A stretch of 64,000 nt of DNA. Origin: Aspidiotus rigidus. Taxonomy: Eukaryota; Arthropoda; Insecta; Hemiptera; Diaspididae. A program made the position numbers and the translations under genes. The notes beneath the pieces are model-generated. The model did no database searches. It saw only the letters and a program-made list of their open reading frames with translations, and was not told the DNA's origin. Below, in pieces: positions 34,869 through 46,148 of this stretch (the first letter of the stretch is position 1; each line of letters begins with the position of its first letter). The stretch spans positions 15,064,001-15,128,000 of the forward strand of contig JAVHKY010000013.1 in assembly GCA_035079385.1 (NCBI GenBank). Reading direction: 5' to 3'.

Positions 34869-36417
34869 GACTGTGGTGAAACCGATCGATTGAGTTCTTC
34901 TTCTCATGAATAGTGGATCGTGACACATTGAAAAAAGAAGAATCTCCCTGGAAAATATGTCCTCTTTTCGATATTCATCAGTCTGCAATGCAGCGTAAAT
35001 AACTTCCTTCAATCTCGGACCTCGCTTTCTCCTACGAGCGGAATTGTTAAGTCGTGCCCCGTGCATCATGTTGAATTTACCCTCGCGAGGTATCATTTAT
35101 AAATCAAAAGGAATTAATAATGTGAAACGTTACGCAAATGTTCCTTTGTCCTTTCGTTCGCGATTTCTGCGCAGCTAAATTATATGACGACAAATACTGC
35201 GAGCAATAACTTAATACACAACAATACAGTATAACGTCAAAAAAGATGACAAATGAGCAGCCAGCTTTATTTTACTGCATAGAAGACTATACAATGTATC
35301 GTAGTCGTAGAGTAATTTAAGTCTAGAAATATCATATTCGCGCAAAATAAAATGAATTCTGTAGGCCTGTGTTCACTAATAATGTTACACGAAGCTCATT
35401 TTTCGAAAAAGCGACGTATTGTCTTTAATAAATGAATCGCGACCTGTTAACGAGGACGGTTCGAAAATATCTGTTATCTCGCCCCCATATAGACATACAA
35501 GGTAATTACACGCCATCAGTAGTCGACCTATTCTTTAGCAATCTTGTTTACAAAGCAAATACCGAACGTCGACTGCGAAGAAACCTCTCATCTTTGAAAA
35601 TTTAATGTAAGATTTACTTTCGCAGGATTAGAGGCTCAGTTGGACTAAATTTATTCTTTAGCGGCTTTAAGATACGCCGGAGAAGCTTTACAGCGGAAGC
35701 TCGCGTGCGGTTCCACAAATTAATATTGTTGGAAAACAAGTTCGACCTAATTGAAGCGAAGTACGGTCATTTATTAAAACGCTAACCATCAACCGAAGTA
35801 TGTGAAGAAAGATGAGCGCAACAAGGAGAATTTTTGATGCTTCGTTTACACGTTACGCTAATGCCTCTTTCTTTGATAGTTTATGCGCCACTTCCATCCA
35901 ATAAACCGCTAAACATACGACGAGCGCAGATAAATACGAGTACGGAAAAGTGATGGTATATGATTCTGTTGCGCGAGGAAAAATGAAGCGTAAATTTACG
36001 TTTAATGACGCGTATCCCTGTCTTTGCCTCTGTGAATATGGCCATCCTTTTAGCCGTTTTATCGCTTCTCATGTTAGCTGTAAAATGCATTCGAATCTTA
36101 TAAACTCAGTACTTTGCGAAATGGTATTGCGAAACACTGAAGTACGAAAATTGCGAGAGAAAAACCAGTTCTGGTACATGTTATCGAGTTATCATCCCGA
36201 TCCTTTATCTGAGACTTGTGATAAAACATTCTCAGACCAATGGGGCGGCTTTTGTTGTGGCATGGGCAATCGAGGAAGATCAGCTACGCCGCGCGGATAT
36301 CGCGGCTAGTTCCAGAACTTCGGGTCCGCTTGATGCCTGATGACAACTCTGAAACGATTGGACTATTCGCACGGCCAGCCTGGAGTGCGCCCTTTCTCCT
36401 TAAGGGTTTTGCTGTCA
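34869..36417. other. Unique-looking segment inside the left arm of the foldback element
   Basis: Absent from the right arm, where 'TTAAAACAGTGG' runs straight into the 'CCAGCAATCGAG' sequence. It holds small frames (34857-35096 -, 35950-36309 +) with no recognised domain. Base composition resembles the unique intron DNA elsewhere in the window. Confidence 0.55.
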
Positions 36418-36879
36418 CTCTAGTCCCAGCAATTGGCTCCATTTCCACAACCCCCCAATGACGGAATTATGAGTCGCGACTAATGCCATAATTTTGTTCA
36501 ATTTTGTTCAACATTTTAAATTTTGTTCATCCGTCGTTTCCCCGCTACATCCATTTCAAATTTGGGGGGTCGGGGGGAAATGCAGCCCCCCCCCATATTC
36601 AAATTTCGCGTTCAAATCCATATGATAATTTGGTTCACATTTTGTTCAATTTTGTTCAGGAAACTTTGGATTTTGTTCAACCATCATTTCTCCACTACAT
36701 ACATTTAACATTTTGGGGCCTAAAGAAACGTATACAGGGTGGACCAAAAAGATGTCACCAGTTAAATGGGAGTTTGCGCTAAATCTGTTGTAGTGCGAAA
36801 ACGCAAAACGTTAGACGTATAGTTTACATAGACAAATTTTGTATCTTAATTTTATTTTTAATTTGAGCCATACCCGAAG

Positions 36880-38310
36880 TTTCAACGACAACAGAGTTGG
36901 GTGAATCCGCGAAAATTTCCCGGTGTCACACAAAAGAGGGAATGATAGCTCGAAGCTCATTGTTTGTCACGAGCTCGCGGTAAGAGATCTGTCATGTCCC
37001 CGCGTTTGGCATGGGAATCCGCGAAAATCTTCCCGATTTCACGCGAAGGAGGGCATGATAAAGTTCGACGCTCATCTTTCGTCATGAGCTCGCGGTGAGA
37101 GACCAGTTGGAGCTTCGTGTTCGATCTAATTGGGTGAGTACGTGGCAATTCTCGTTGTTTCAGGCAATGGAGAAAAACATACCGCGAAGATCGCGTCCCA
37201 GAGTGACCTCGCAAGGAGAGAACTGTAACAGCCCCGTTTCATCTAAGCAGCTGAATTCCAGAAAATTCTCGTTTTGTCAGTCAGTGCAGAGAAGGATCGT
37301 TCGTTAAGCTTCCCGTGAGAGAACGATTAACGCCCTGTGTTCGATCCTTCAAGTGTCTTCACGCAAAATTTTACAGATTCCCCCGCCTCTATTGAACAGG
37401 GGGCCCTACCCGATCTCCCACCGCAGACAGACTTCAGAGTAACCTCGCCACCTTTGCGTCAAACAACGAGATTTTTTGTCAATTTGCCCGTCCTATTACG
37501 GGGCGTATTCAATTTCTCACCGCGAGCTCATAACGAAAGACGAGCTGCACGGTATCATTCCCTCCCTCGCGTGAACGTATGAGAATTTTCTCGCATCCGC
37601 CTGCCTCTATCGAACACGGGGCCTTGATCGTTGTCTTACAGCGAGCATGTAATGGAAACCGAATTCGCCAGTATCATTCTCTCCTTCGCCCGAAACAACA
37701 GGAGTTTTTGCGGAAGCACCCACCTAGATCATACACGGGGCCTCAGTCGATCTATGTTGAACCCAGGGATAATTTGCCTGCCTCTGTCAAACACGGGGTC
37801 TCACCGCGAGCTCATGACGAAAGTCGAGCTTAACGGTATCATCCCCTCCTCCGGGTGAAACCCCGAGAAATTCCGGGCGTTTGTTTGCCTCAATCAAAGA
37901 CTGAGCTGTAGCTGATCCCTCATCACGAGCAAGACCGGATTTGCGGAGTCCTTCCATTGCCTGAATCAAGGAGTTGTTGCACTTTGGCCCCCTTCGTTCA
38001 TAGGTAGGGCGTCAGTTGATCTCTCGTCGCAAGCACGCAACAGAAGACAAACTTTGCGTTCTTTGACTGAAACAACAAGGGTTTTCGCACTTTTTCTCGC
38101 TTTGATCATACACGCAGAGCCCTAGTCGATCTCTCACCGCGAACCTTCAACGGAAAATGAATTTGTTGTCTCCCTCCAATCCCCACATGAGGAGAATTTC
38201 CACAATTTCCTCTTTCGGATGTATCACCCGACGCTAGTCGATCTCTCACTCCGCGAGCACTCAACGCAAACGAACTTGTCGACATTCCTTCCATCCCCTG
38301 AATCAACAAT
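36880..38310. repeat. Degenerate tandem array in the core of the foldback element
   Basis: Units of roughly 100-120 bp marked by 'TCTCACCGCGAGC', 'ACGGAAAACGAA', 'GAGAATTTTCGC' and 'GAACACGGGGCC'. They lie in reverse orientation at 36880-37330 and forward at about 37400-38300, so the core is also a head-to-head palindrome. 38310-38990 continues into LINE-free AT-rich sequence with 'TTTTGGCCCTTTTTGGGCCCATTAACGC' repeated three times (about 38460, 38595, 38735). Confidence 0.65.
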
Positions 38311-39950
38311 TGTACTACAGAATGAGAAAAATTGTTGATTTTTCATTTTGTTGATCATCTAGGGCCATTTCCATATAATTCTCGGGCATAGCGCTAAATT
38401 TTACGTCAGAATTGAAAACAACTTTTGAAGATTACGCAATTTTTCATCTTGGAGGAATTTTGATTCTCTTTGAGCCCATCGTCCAATTTAGGTGCTCCGA
38501 AGTATTTTTCAAGCATTTTTTTCGGACTCAACTCGAAAGTCCACTTGAAAATCAAATTGAAATTTGAAAGTTCGAACCACTTTCCAATTTGGGGAAATTT
38601 TGGCCCTTTTTGGGCCCATTAACGCGATTTTAGTGCTTCGAAAAATTTTTAAACATTTTTTCGAACTCAGCGCGAAACTCCACGTAAAAATCGAATTACA
38701 ATTCAAAAGTTTAAACGATTTTCCAACTTGGGGGAATTTTGACCCTTTTTGGGCCTATTAACGCATTTTGGTGCTTCTTAGGATTTTGTTACTATTTTTC
38801 TCGTTTTCCTCGTCCAAATTCACATAAAAAACAATAATTTGATTATTAAAATTTTCGAAATATTCATCTCAATACTGTAAATTAATTAATTTTCAAGCCC
38901 TATTTTAGGGTTTGATAAATTTTTGGCACATTTTGGTCCATAACTCGGCTCAGAAAAGTCGTAGAAACTTCGTATACGGCTCAAATTAAAGATAAAATTG
39001 AGATACAAAATTCGTCTATTCAAACTATACGTCTAACGTTTAGCGTTTTCGCGCTACGACATATTTAGCGCAAACTCCCATTTAACTGGTAACATTTTTC
39101 TGGTCCACCCTGTATGCATTTCCTTAGGTTCCAAAATGTTAAATGTATGTAGCGGAGAAATGATGGGTGAACAAAATCCAAAGTTTCCTGAACAAAATTG
39201 AACAAAATGTGAACAAAATTTTTGTTTTAATGAATTTATTTATCGACGCTTCGATATCTAATGGCATTAGCTTCGCGTAAGGTATTTATAATATTATAGA
39301 TTTACAAAAGTTCATATAATTTAGTTCTATGCGGTTATCACATGGATTTGAACGCATAATTCGAAGATGAGGGGCTGCATTTTCCCCGACCACCCCCCCC
39401 CCCCCCAAATTTGAAATGGATGTAGCGGGGAAACGAAGAGTGAACGAAAGGTAAAATTTGTTGAATAAAATTGAACAAAATGTGAACAAAATCATCACAT
39501 GGATTTGAACCCAAAATTCGGAGATCGGGGGGGCTGTATTTTCCCCGACCCCCCAAATTTGAAATGGATGTAGCGGGGAAACGACGAAACGACGAGTGAA
39601 CACAATTTAAAATGTGTTGAACAAAATGTGAACAAAATTATGGCATTAGTCGCGACTCAAAATTCCGTGATATGGGGGGAGGGGGCGTTGGAGAAATGGA
39701 GCCCCAGCAATCGAGAACCACTGTTTTAATCATCTGCCTGAATTCTGGCCTTGATTACTATAAAACCACCTTCGATGTTTATGGGACACAGTCTCAGTAT
39801 GGAACTTGGTGATGAAACAGCCATATTATGGAGCGGTTTGTGAGTGGAGGCGGGCTAGTTGCCACGATTTCAACAATTCCTACGTTCAGTCTTGCTGCTG
39901 ATAATAATGTCAGCGTCTTTTGACATCAGTACGTCTTCAGCCGAAGCTGA

Positions 39951-40484
39951 TGGAAAACGACGGAGTTGCATTACGCAGCAAAGAGTACGTGTAGCCACGG
40001 GGACAACTTACGGAGCAAAATAATTCTTTCGGCACGTTTGCTCCTCAAATATTCCTGATGTGTCTAGAGCTGATACCTCTCAACATCCAGTGAGTTACAA
40101 TTATCCAAAAGAGAGCCGCCAATTGATCACTCACGGACTGTAGCTAGCTAACGAGTTGCGTTTTTAGCCTGTATGAAGCTACTTTATGGTAGTGTGTTGT
40201 ATGCCGGGCAAAATACTACTCGTTCCGCTCGTTCGCCTCCCCGTTCCATCAGCATTCCTGTTAACTGTCAAGCCCTGTTTTACTGTACATTAGGGAATAT
40301 GTTAGGCCAAGTAGCTGAACCTAGTTTGCCTGGTATGTTATGACTCATAACATACCTTATAAGTTATAAATATTGTGAGCGTGATCAGTGCTTCATTATT
40401 TCGATGCCAAAGAGCTCAAAAAAATTAGCGCTCGATTTCATTTGAATTTTAATAAACGCGTTGCTTTTGTTTTCCTATTTTCAG
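39951..40484. other. Intron upstream of the TM7 exon
   Basis: Mostly unique. Contains the perfect palindrome at 40332-40356. Confidence 0.4.
40332..40356. repeat. Perfect 12+1+12 palindrome centred on an AP-1-like site
   Basis: GGTATGTTATGA, C, then its exact reverse complement. The centre reads TGACTCA. It lies 129 bp before the TM7 exon. Could be a regulatory site or a small hairpin; not testable here. Confidence 0.55.
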
Positions 40485-40622
40485 CAAAATGATCATCCTG
40501 AACATCCACGAAACTTACGATAACACGTCGTACATAGACAAGATATTTGTCGTGTTCACAATTATTGCTTTTCTTCCGACCATTATCACGCCACTTATCG
40601 TATTTTCGCTGCTCATGAACGA
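40485..40622 (+). CDS. Receptor (7TM) exon: extracellular loop 3 and TM7
   Basis: Starts after TTTTCAG and ends AAC GA|GTAAGT; entry phase 2 and exit phase 2 match the exons at 24789 and 51137. It encodes a short loop with an Asn-Thr-Ser glycosylation-type site (ETYDNTSYID) and the helix KIFVVFTIIAFLPTIITPLI. At the usual NPxxY place the sequence is TPLIV, so Asn and Tyr are both replaced. The 138-nt length and hydrophobic pattern fit TM7 of class A receptors. The odd NPxxY version may point to a diverged receptor. Confidence 0.75.
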
Positions 40623-41073
40623 GTAAGTATACGAGAAAAAGAAGAGACATTTAGTTTCTTCTATAGTTTTAATATAGTAATAGCGGGAATAAAATGAGAC
40701 TGAGAGCGACATTTATTTCCTAGAAACGTATTCAAGCATATAGCAAACGTGAAATATCCTCATTCCGTTACTTAATTTTCTCGAGAGACAAAAGAAACTT
40801 CTTAGAAACCCGAAACAAAGGAATTATACTTCTCAGTTTTCACACCAAACTTTAGATACGTATGCACCTCTGAAGTACGTGGAAACTAATTCATTAGCGT
40901 GATCTGTCAGCAATGAAAAAAGACAAAATTTAGATAGGTAGTAGATGTATCGTAGAGCCCCAGGGAGAGTATCCAATACGTAATATAGAAAACAAAGAAT
41001 GAACGCTTTGTTCGAGTGAAGTTAGTCTCTTTCTCTAAATTCGAGAACTTTCTCATAACGAGGCAAACATTGC
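40623..41073. other. Receptor intron left of the Ty3/gypsy insertion
   Basis: Unique AT-rich DNA; the insertion site ATTGC is at 41069-41073. Confidence 0.6.
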
Positions 41074-41254
41074 TGTACTGTATGAACCTCCGCTAGAAAT
41101 GACAACACTGCTAAAATGTAAATACCTATCTAATATCATATGTTACCTATCAATTCAGTATGTATGAATCTATATCAACGTTTCAACGTATCTATCAATA
41201 AAATATCAAGTGGTCTATCGAATATTCTTTTCCTTTTCATAATCATACATAACA
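41074..41254 (+). repeat. 5' LTR of the Ty3/gypsy element
   Basis: 181 bp, TGTACTG...ATAACA. Has AATAAA in 'ATCAATAAAATATC' about 50 bp before its end. Identical to the 3' copy. Confidence 0.97.
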
Positions 41255-41260
41255 ATAAAT

Positions 41261-41270
41261 TGGCGACGAG
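41261..41270 (+). other. Primer binding site, tRNA-Ser type
   Basis: TGGCGACGAG, six bases after the 5' LTR, is complementary to the 3' end expected for a serine tRNA ending CTCGTCGCCA. Mag-clade elements are known to use tRNA-Ser. Confidence 0.7.
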
Positions 41271-41560
41271 TATAAAATGTAGTATTTCACAAAAATTTTT
41301 TTTTTTCCCATAATTAGTGAATTGAATTATAACTGTCGATAATATCAATTAATTTTTTCTATTCGAACGTTCAATGCCGGTGATGTGTGCCTATAGTATG
41401 TTATTGCATCTGCCTTGATTTTCAAGATTTTACCTGACGCTAGCTGTTAGCTGATTTCATTGTTGTACAACCAACGACTATTCGACTCGTTTCTACATCT
41501 GTGGAGATTTGCATTTGGTTCGTATCAATTTTCTTTTTCCTACTAATCAATACCTACAAT

Positions 41561-42886
41561 ATGGCAATGAGTGAAGAACAATTTACCGCCTTCTTAACGG
41601 CATTCAAAGAATCGATGAACACATTTACTCAACCAGTAGGTCCAGTGGCAGTTCAACAGAAATCTGTTCCAGTTTTTGAAACTTTTGACCGAAAGAAAGA
41701 AACATTTGCGCAGTATCGCAACCGTTTTGAGAATTATGCAGCTATGCACAATTTTAGTTTACAGACAGATGCTGAAAAGAAACAATATAAACGTTTCTTT
41801 TTAAGCAGTATTGGTAGTGAAACTTATCACGAAACTGAAGCTATCAACCTTCCCCTATCGTTGGATGAACTTTCTTATCAACAGATTGCCGATTCAATTC
41901 AAAAGCATCTATGTCCAAAACCAAATATTATCGTCGAACAACACCGTTTTCTTTCCCGCATACAGGGTAATAAAGAACGTATAGGTGAATATGTGGCAGC
42001 TCTACGAAAATTTCTACTTACCTGCGATTTTGACTGTGTTTGTGGAAAATCAGTTTCTGACCTATTTTTGCGCGCCCAATTTATTCGAGGTCTACGTGAT
42101 TCAAGTATCAGAGAAAAACTCTTGCAAGAAGACAATATCAGTTTGAGTGACGCAATAAAAAAAGCTCTCAGTTTAGAGGCATCACAATCTAATTCATCAG
42201 AGATGACCAATGGTGCAAAAACTTCCAGTATGTTAGAATCAACGTCTATTAATCGTATTTCTCGTTCAAGGAACCATCAGGATTCCCATAGTTTTTACAG
42301 AAATCGTTCAAAATCAAGGTCATCAAATCAAAGATCAGCTTATCGTAGTAAATCTCGTCAACGAATTAATTTTAAAGAGCTTGGAATCAATGGAGTATGC
42401 TTACAGTGTGGTAGATCAAATCATTTTGTTAAAGATTGCAGAATACCAAAGGAAAAATTAAGATGTGACAAGTGTTCCAAAATAGGGCACGTTTCAAAAG
42501 TATGTATAACAACAATTATGAAGTCAAACAGAAAACCAGAGAAACCAGTTGAGAGTAATAAATGGCTCCATAATGAAGATATTGATGATGATTTATTCAT
42601 AGGGCAGCTAACAAGCATTCCAGTTAAGAATGAAGAATCACAAATTGAAACTGTCGAGTTATTTGACTTACAACCTATTTCAGAAGATACTGAAAAATTT
42701 TTTGTGATAATCAAGATCAATGGGTTAAAAAATGAGTTTGAAGTTGACAGTGGGTGTGGATATACACTGTTACCAGAAGCTCAATTCAAACAACTTAACC
42801 CACAACCACTTTTACGTCCTCCTACAGTGAGATTTCGAACATATGATCGTGGTATCATTAATCCAATAGGAATGGCGACAGTATAA
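41561..42886 (+). CDS. Ty3/gypsy Gag and start of protease
   Basis: I chose the ATG at 41561 (MAMSEEQFTAFL) over one 60 nt upstream because the latter would add a hydrophobic N terminus unlike Gag. The first 250 residues are capsid-like (retrotransposon Gag fold with FETFDRKKETFAQYRNRF). A basic Ser/Arg-rich stretch is followed by two CCHC zinc knuckles, CLQCGRSNHFVKDC and CDKCSKIGHVSKVC, and the protease catalytic motif VDSGCGYTLL near 42735. The frame stops at 42884-42886, inside the protease domain; the rest of the protease is in the -1 frame. A stop within a domain argues for a lesion rather than a programmed shift. Confidence 0.9.
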   Translation: MAMSEEQFTAFLTAFKESMNTFTQPVGPVAVQQKSVPVFETFDRKKETFAQYRNRFENYAAMHNFSLQTDAEKKQYKRFFLSSIGSETYHETEAINLPLSLDELSYQQIADSIQKHLCPKPNIIVEQHRFLSRIQGNKERIGEYVAALRKFLLTCDFDCVCGKSVSDLFLRAQFIRGLRDSSIREKLLQEDNISLSDAIKKALSLEASQSNSSEMTNGAKTSSMLESTSINRISRSRNHQDSHSFYRNRSKSRSSNQRSAYRSKSRQRINFKELGINGVCLQCGRSNHFVKDCRIPKEKLRCDKCSKIGHVSKVCITTIMKSNRKPEKPVESNKWLHNEDIDDDLFIGQLTSIPVKNEESQIETVELFDLQPISEDTEKFFVIIKINGLKNEFEVDSGCGYTLLPEAQFKQLNPQPLLRPPTVRFRTYDRGIINPIGMATV

Positions 42887-43671
42887 CTGCTCAGTATGGG
42901 AAGAAAATATCGAAGGAAGTATTATTTGTTGTACCAAATGGATATGAAAGTCTAGCAGGAAGATCGTGGATCCGACACCTTAGTATAAATCTAGAACAAC
43001 TGGATGTAGAACGTTTTCAGCATGAGCAATCAACTCAAGAAATCAACTTGTTATCAACTATAGATCTAGAAGCCAAGTTCCCCAAAATTTTTGAACAACG
43101 TGTTGGTGAAATTCCAAATGTGACATGTTCACTACAGCTTCGAGAAAAATCAAAACCTGTTTTTGTGAAACCGCGTGAAATACCTTTTGCCTTACGACCA
43201 GCAGTTGAAGCTGAACTCGATGAATTAATCAAAGATGGTGTAATTTCTCCAATTCAACATTCAGATTGGGGATCACCTTTAGTTCCAATTCCAAAACCAC
43301 AGGGTAAAGTGCGACTTTGTGCTGATTACAAAGTGGCTGTAAATAGACAACTTGTCGATAATCACTATCCTATTCCAAAGATCGATGAAAAACTTTGTGA
43401 ATTAAAAGGTTCAACTTCATACTGTAAATTGGATTTGTTTAAAGCCTACCTACACTTGAAAGTTGACAAGGCTAGTGCAGCAATCCAAACCATTTCCACG
43501 CATCGCGGTACTTTTCAACTAAATCGACTTGGATTTGGTATCAAAACAGCACCAGCGGAATTTCATCAAGCCATGGCTAAAGTTATAGCCGGCCTAAAAG
43601 GGGTAATAATGTATTTTGACGACATACTTGTCCATATGGTAAGGATGATGAAGAATGCCAGGAAAACTTAA
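42886..43671 (+). CDS. Ty3/gypsy protease end and reverse transcriptase (palm/fingers)
   Basis: Open in the -1 frame relative to Gag. Contains AGRSWIRHL (end of protease), VRLCADYK, LDLFKAYLHLKV, LGFGIKTAPAEFHQ and the catalytic YFDDILV. It ends in a stop at 43669-43671 after a second frame change near 43640, just past the catalytic motif. No independent start codon is likely; it would be made from Gag-Pol if the first break were absent. Confidence 0.9.
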   Translation, partial: TAQYGKKISKEVLFVVPNGYESLAGRSWIRHLSINLEQLDVERFQHEQSTQEINLLSTIDLEAKFPKIFEQRVGEIPNVTCSLQLREKSKPVFVKPREIPFALRPAVEAELDELIKDGVISPIQHSDWGSPLVPIPKPQGKVRLCADYKVAVNRQLVDNHYPIPKIDEKLCELKGSTSYCKLDLFKAYLHLKVDKASAAIQTISTHRGTFQLNRLGFGIKTAPAEFHQAMAKVIAGLKGVIMYFDDILVHMVRMMKNARKT

Positions 43672-45758
43672 TTGCATGTTTGCGTCGTCTAGAAGAAAAT
43701 GACTTACACTTGAATAAACAGAAATGCAAGTGGTTTCAAAAACAAGTCAAGTATCTTGGGTATATAATTGAAGGGAATCAAATCAAAAAAGATCCAGGAA
43801 TGGTTGAAGCTGTTAGAGACGCGCCCAGACCAACATCAGCAGTGGAAGTAAAACAATTTCTTGGGTTAATTACCTACTATTCAAGATTTATACCAGACAC
43901 TTCCACATTAACACATCCTTTACGTCGTTTACTCCACAAGGATTTGCCATTCAAATGGACAGCACCGTGTGAAGCAGCATTCATCAAATTAAAGAGTTAT
44001 ATCACAAGTGAGAAGATCCTTGTACAGTATGATCCAAAGTTACCAATTGTAGTTGCATGCGATGCTAGCCCAGTAGGAGTTGCAGCTGTTCTGTCACACA
44101 TAATAGATGGAATAGAAAAACCAGTAATGTTTATATCGCGATCCTTAACCAGTGCAGAACAAAACTATAGCCAGATCGACCGTGAAGCCTTAGCCATTAT
44201 GTTTGCAGTTGAAAAATTCTTTATCTATATCTATGGGCAAAAATTTACCTTGGTAACAGATAATCGTCCACTCACAAGAATTTTTCACCAGCATAATAAA
44301 TTACCAGCAATGACAGCAGCGCGGCTGTATCGTTATGCCGCTTATCTTAGTATATTCAATTATGAGATAAAGCATCGTCCAAGTGAGCAACATGCAAATG
44401 TTGACTATCTATCAAGAGCTCCATTACCAACAATGACCCCAACGGAATGTCAACAAATTCTTGATCAAGACTTAGTATGCTGTCAATCTCAAACAATCAA
44501 CCAGATTTCATCAATAGTTGTCACCAGTGAATCTATTGCTGAAGAAACAGCTAAAGATCCATATCTATCAAAGCTACTGGTTAGCCTGCAAAATGGTACA
44601 TACGACAAGGAACCAGAATTCACCATTTCAAAAGGAGTGATCTTCAAAGGCGATCGAGTCTATATTCCAGAGTCCCTCCGTAAATCAATCCTTCGGGAAC
44701 TTCATCATACACATATAGGGATAGTGAAAATGAAACAGCTATCACGTCGTTATTGTTTTTGGCCATCTATTGACAAAGATATTGAGCACATGGTCCGTTC
44801 TTGTAAACCCTGTGCAACAAACCAGAAGAAACCAGGAAAAGTCCCAACTCAGCACTGGGACCCACCAGAGAAAAATTTTGATAGAATCCACATAGACTTC
44901 GCAGGTCCAAAAGATGGATATCAGTTCTTAATTGTTGTAGATGCTCTATCTAAATGGCCAGAAGTCCGTATTTTCAAGGACGCTCCAACGTCAGAATCAA
45001 CTATAATGGGGCTAGAAGAGGTGTTTAGTCAACATGGCTACCCTCTGGTTATGGTATCGGACAATGCATCAATATTTACAAGCGAACATTTTCAATGTTA
45101 TGCCAAGCAGCATGGAATTCATCAAATCAAAATCGCTCCTCTACACCCATCAACAAATGGTCTAGCCGAAAGATATGTGCAAATTGTGAAGTCAAAGCTA
45201 AACAAAATGGAACTAGAAGGCACATCTATCCAAAATGAAATCAGAGAAATATTACTATATTTTCGAGCGACTCCTCTTGCGGACGGACTGAGTCCGGCAG
45301 AGAAGTATCTTAACCGGCGACTACGTCTGCGATTAGATGCGATCAAACCTAATACCATCAAGAGAAATCAAGATAGAACTCCTGTGAAACGAAACTTCTT
45401 GGTAGGAGACAGAGTCCAGTTAATCTACTCTTATGTTTTGAAAAAACCTATTTGGAAATTTGGAACAGTGACTGCATGCTTAGGAAAACTCCACTATACA
45501 ATCAAAGTGGATAACGATCGAGAGGTCACAAAGCATATTGACCAGCTGAGACCAACACAAATTGTAGCTCATCAACCAGTTCAGAGAAAGGTTACCTTTG
45601 ACCTTCCCGAAACAGAGAAACCAACATCAGTGTTAACAGCACCTGCGCCATCAACCTTGAGCGATAATGAGAGACAAGCTACCAGTATATCAACACGACC
45701 AGTGCGCCATAGGCAGTTACCCAAGAGATTCGAGAATTTTCAAGTGTATAAATATTAA
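43640..45758 (+). CDS. Ty3/gypsy RT thumb, RNase H and integrase
   Basis: Third frame. Has KCKWFQKQVKYLGYII and FLGLITYYSRFIP (RT thumb), RNase H VACDASPVGVAAVLSH and DREALAIMFAVEKF, an integrase HHCC finger (HHTHIG...CKPC), and the DDE core: HIDFAGP, VSDNASIF and NGLAERYVQ. The tail after it (LVGDRVQLIYSY, GTVTACLGKLHY) resembles a GPY/F-type end module. Stop at 45756-45758, 204 nt before the 3' LTR. All catalytic residues are present. Confidence 0.92.
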
Positions 45759-45962
45759 ATATTTTTTCTCTATTTTGGTCTCTCTCTCTTTTTGTTCAAA
45801 TCTAATTGCTAAAAATGTAATTATTATCTTTGTTATCTAAACTTTATTTTATTTATTTATTTTTTTTTCCTTTTCTTCAAGTCTACTTGCTAAATGTAAT
45901 TTATCGATTTTATCAACCTACCTATATAACAGGCCAAAGATTTTCTTTTACGTGTGGGAGAG

Positions 45963-46143
45963 TGTACTGTATGAACCTCCGCTAGAAATGACAACACTGC
46001 TAAAATGTAAATACCTATCTAATATCATATGTTACCTATCAATTCAGTATGTATGAATCTATATCAACGTTTCAACGTATCTATCAATAAAATATCAAGT
46101 GGTCTATCGAATATTCTTTTCCTTTTCATAATCATACATAACA
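45963..46143 (+). repeat. 3' LTR of the Ty3/gypsy element
   Basis: Identical to the 5' LTR. Preceded by a short purine run GTGGGAGAG (45954-45962), the likely polypurine tract. Confidence 0.96.
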
Positions 46144-46148
46144 ATTGC

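Larger units (their letters stand above)
34650..39950. mobile_element. Large foldback element with nested inverted repeats, left arm split
   Basis: Outer arms 34650-34868 and about 39714-39950 are inverted copies (both have 'GAAGACGTACT', 'AAAAGACGCTGAC', 'GAAATCGTGGCAACTAGCC', 'GGTGGTTTTATAGT' in mirrored order). Inner arms 36418-36731 and 39117-39713 are also inverted, with 'TTGTTCAATTTTGTTCA' and 'CCGCTACATCCATTTCAAAT' units, duplicated on the right. Next inward are TACAGGGTGGACCAAAAA-type ends (about 36733 and 39113). The core is an array. No transposase frame is visible. About 1.55 kb (34869-36417) with no repeat character separates the two parts of the left arm. Confidence 0.8.
41074..46143 (+). 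mobile_element. Ty3/gypsy (Mag-like) LTR retrotransposon, complete, recent
   Basis: Two 181-bp LTRs, identical by eye (41074-41254 and 45963-46143), begin TG and end CA, with a 5-bp target duplication ATTGC at 41069-41073 and 46144-46148. The internal region carries Gag, protease, RT, RNase H and integrase in that order. Identical LTRs mean a young insertion in evolutionary terms, yet the coding region changes frame twice (near 42885 and 43640). The element lies within the intron between the TM7 and C-tail exons of the receptor gene, in the same orientation. Confidence 0.96.

Noticed and set aside
35950..36309. 119-codon frame in the segment inside the foldback arm as a captured host gene
   Set aside because: No recognised domain, no splice context and an overlapping antisense frame; kept only as unexplained sequence.
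42421..42720. Antisense frames over the Gag region
   Set aside because: Shadows of the Gag/protease frame; no independent features.
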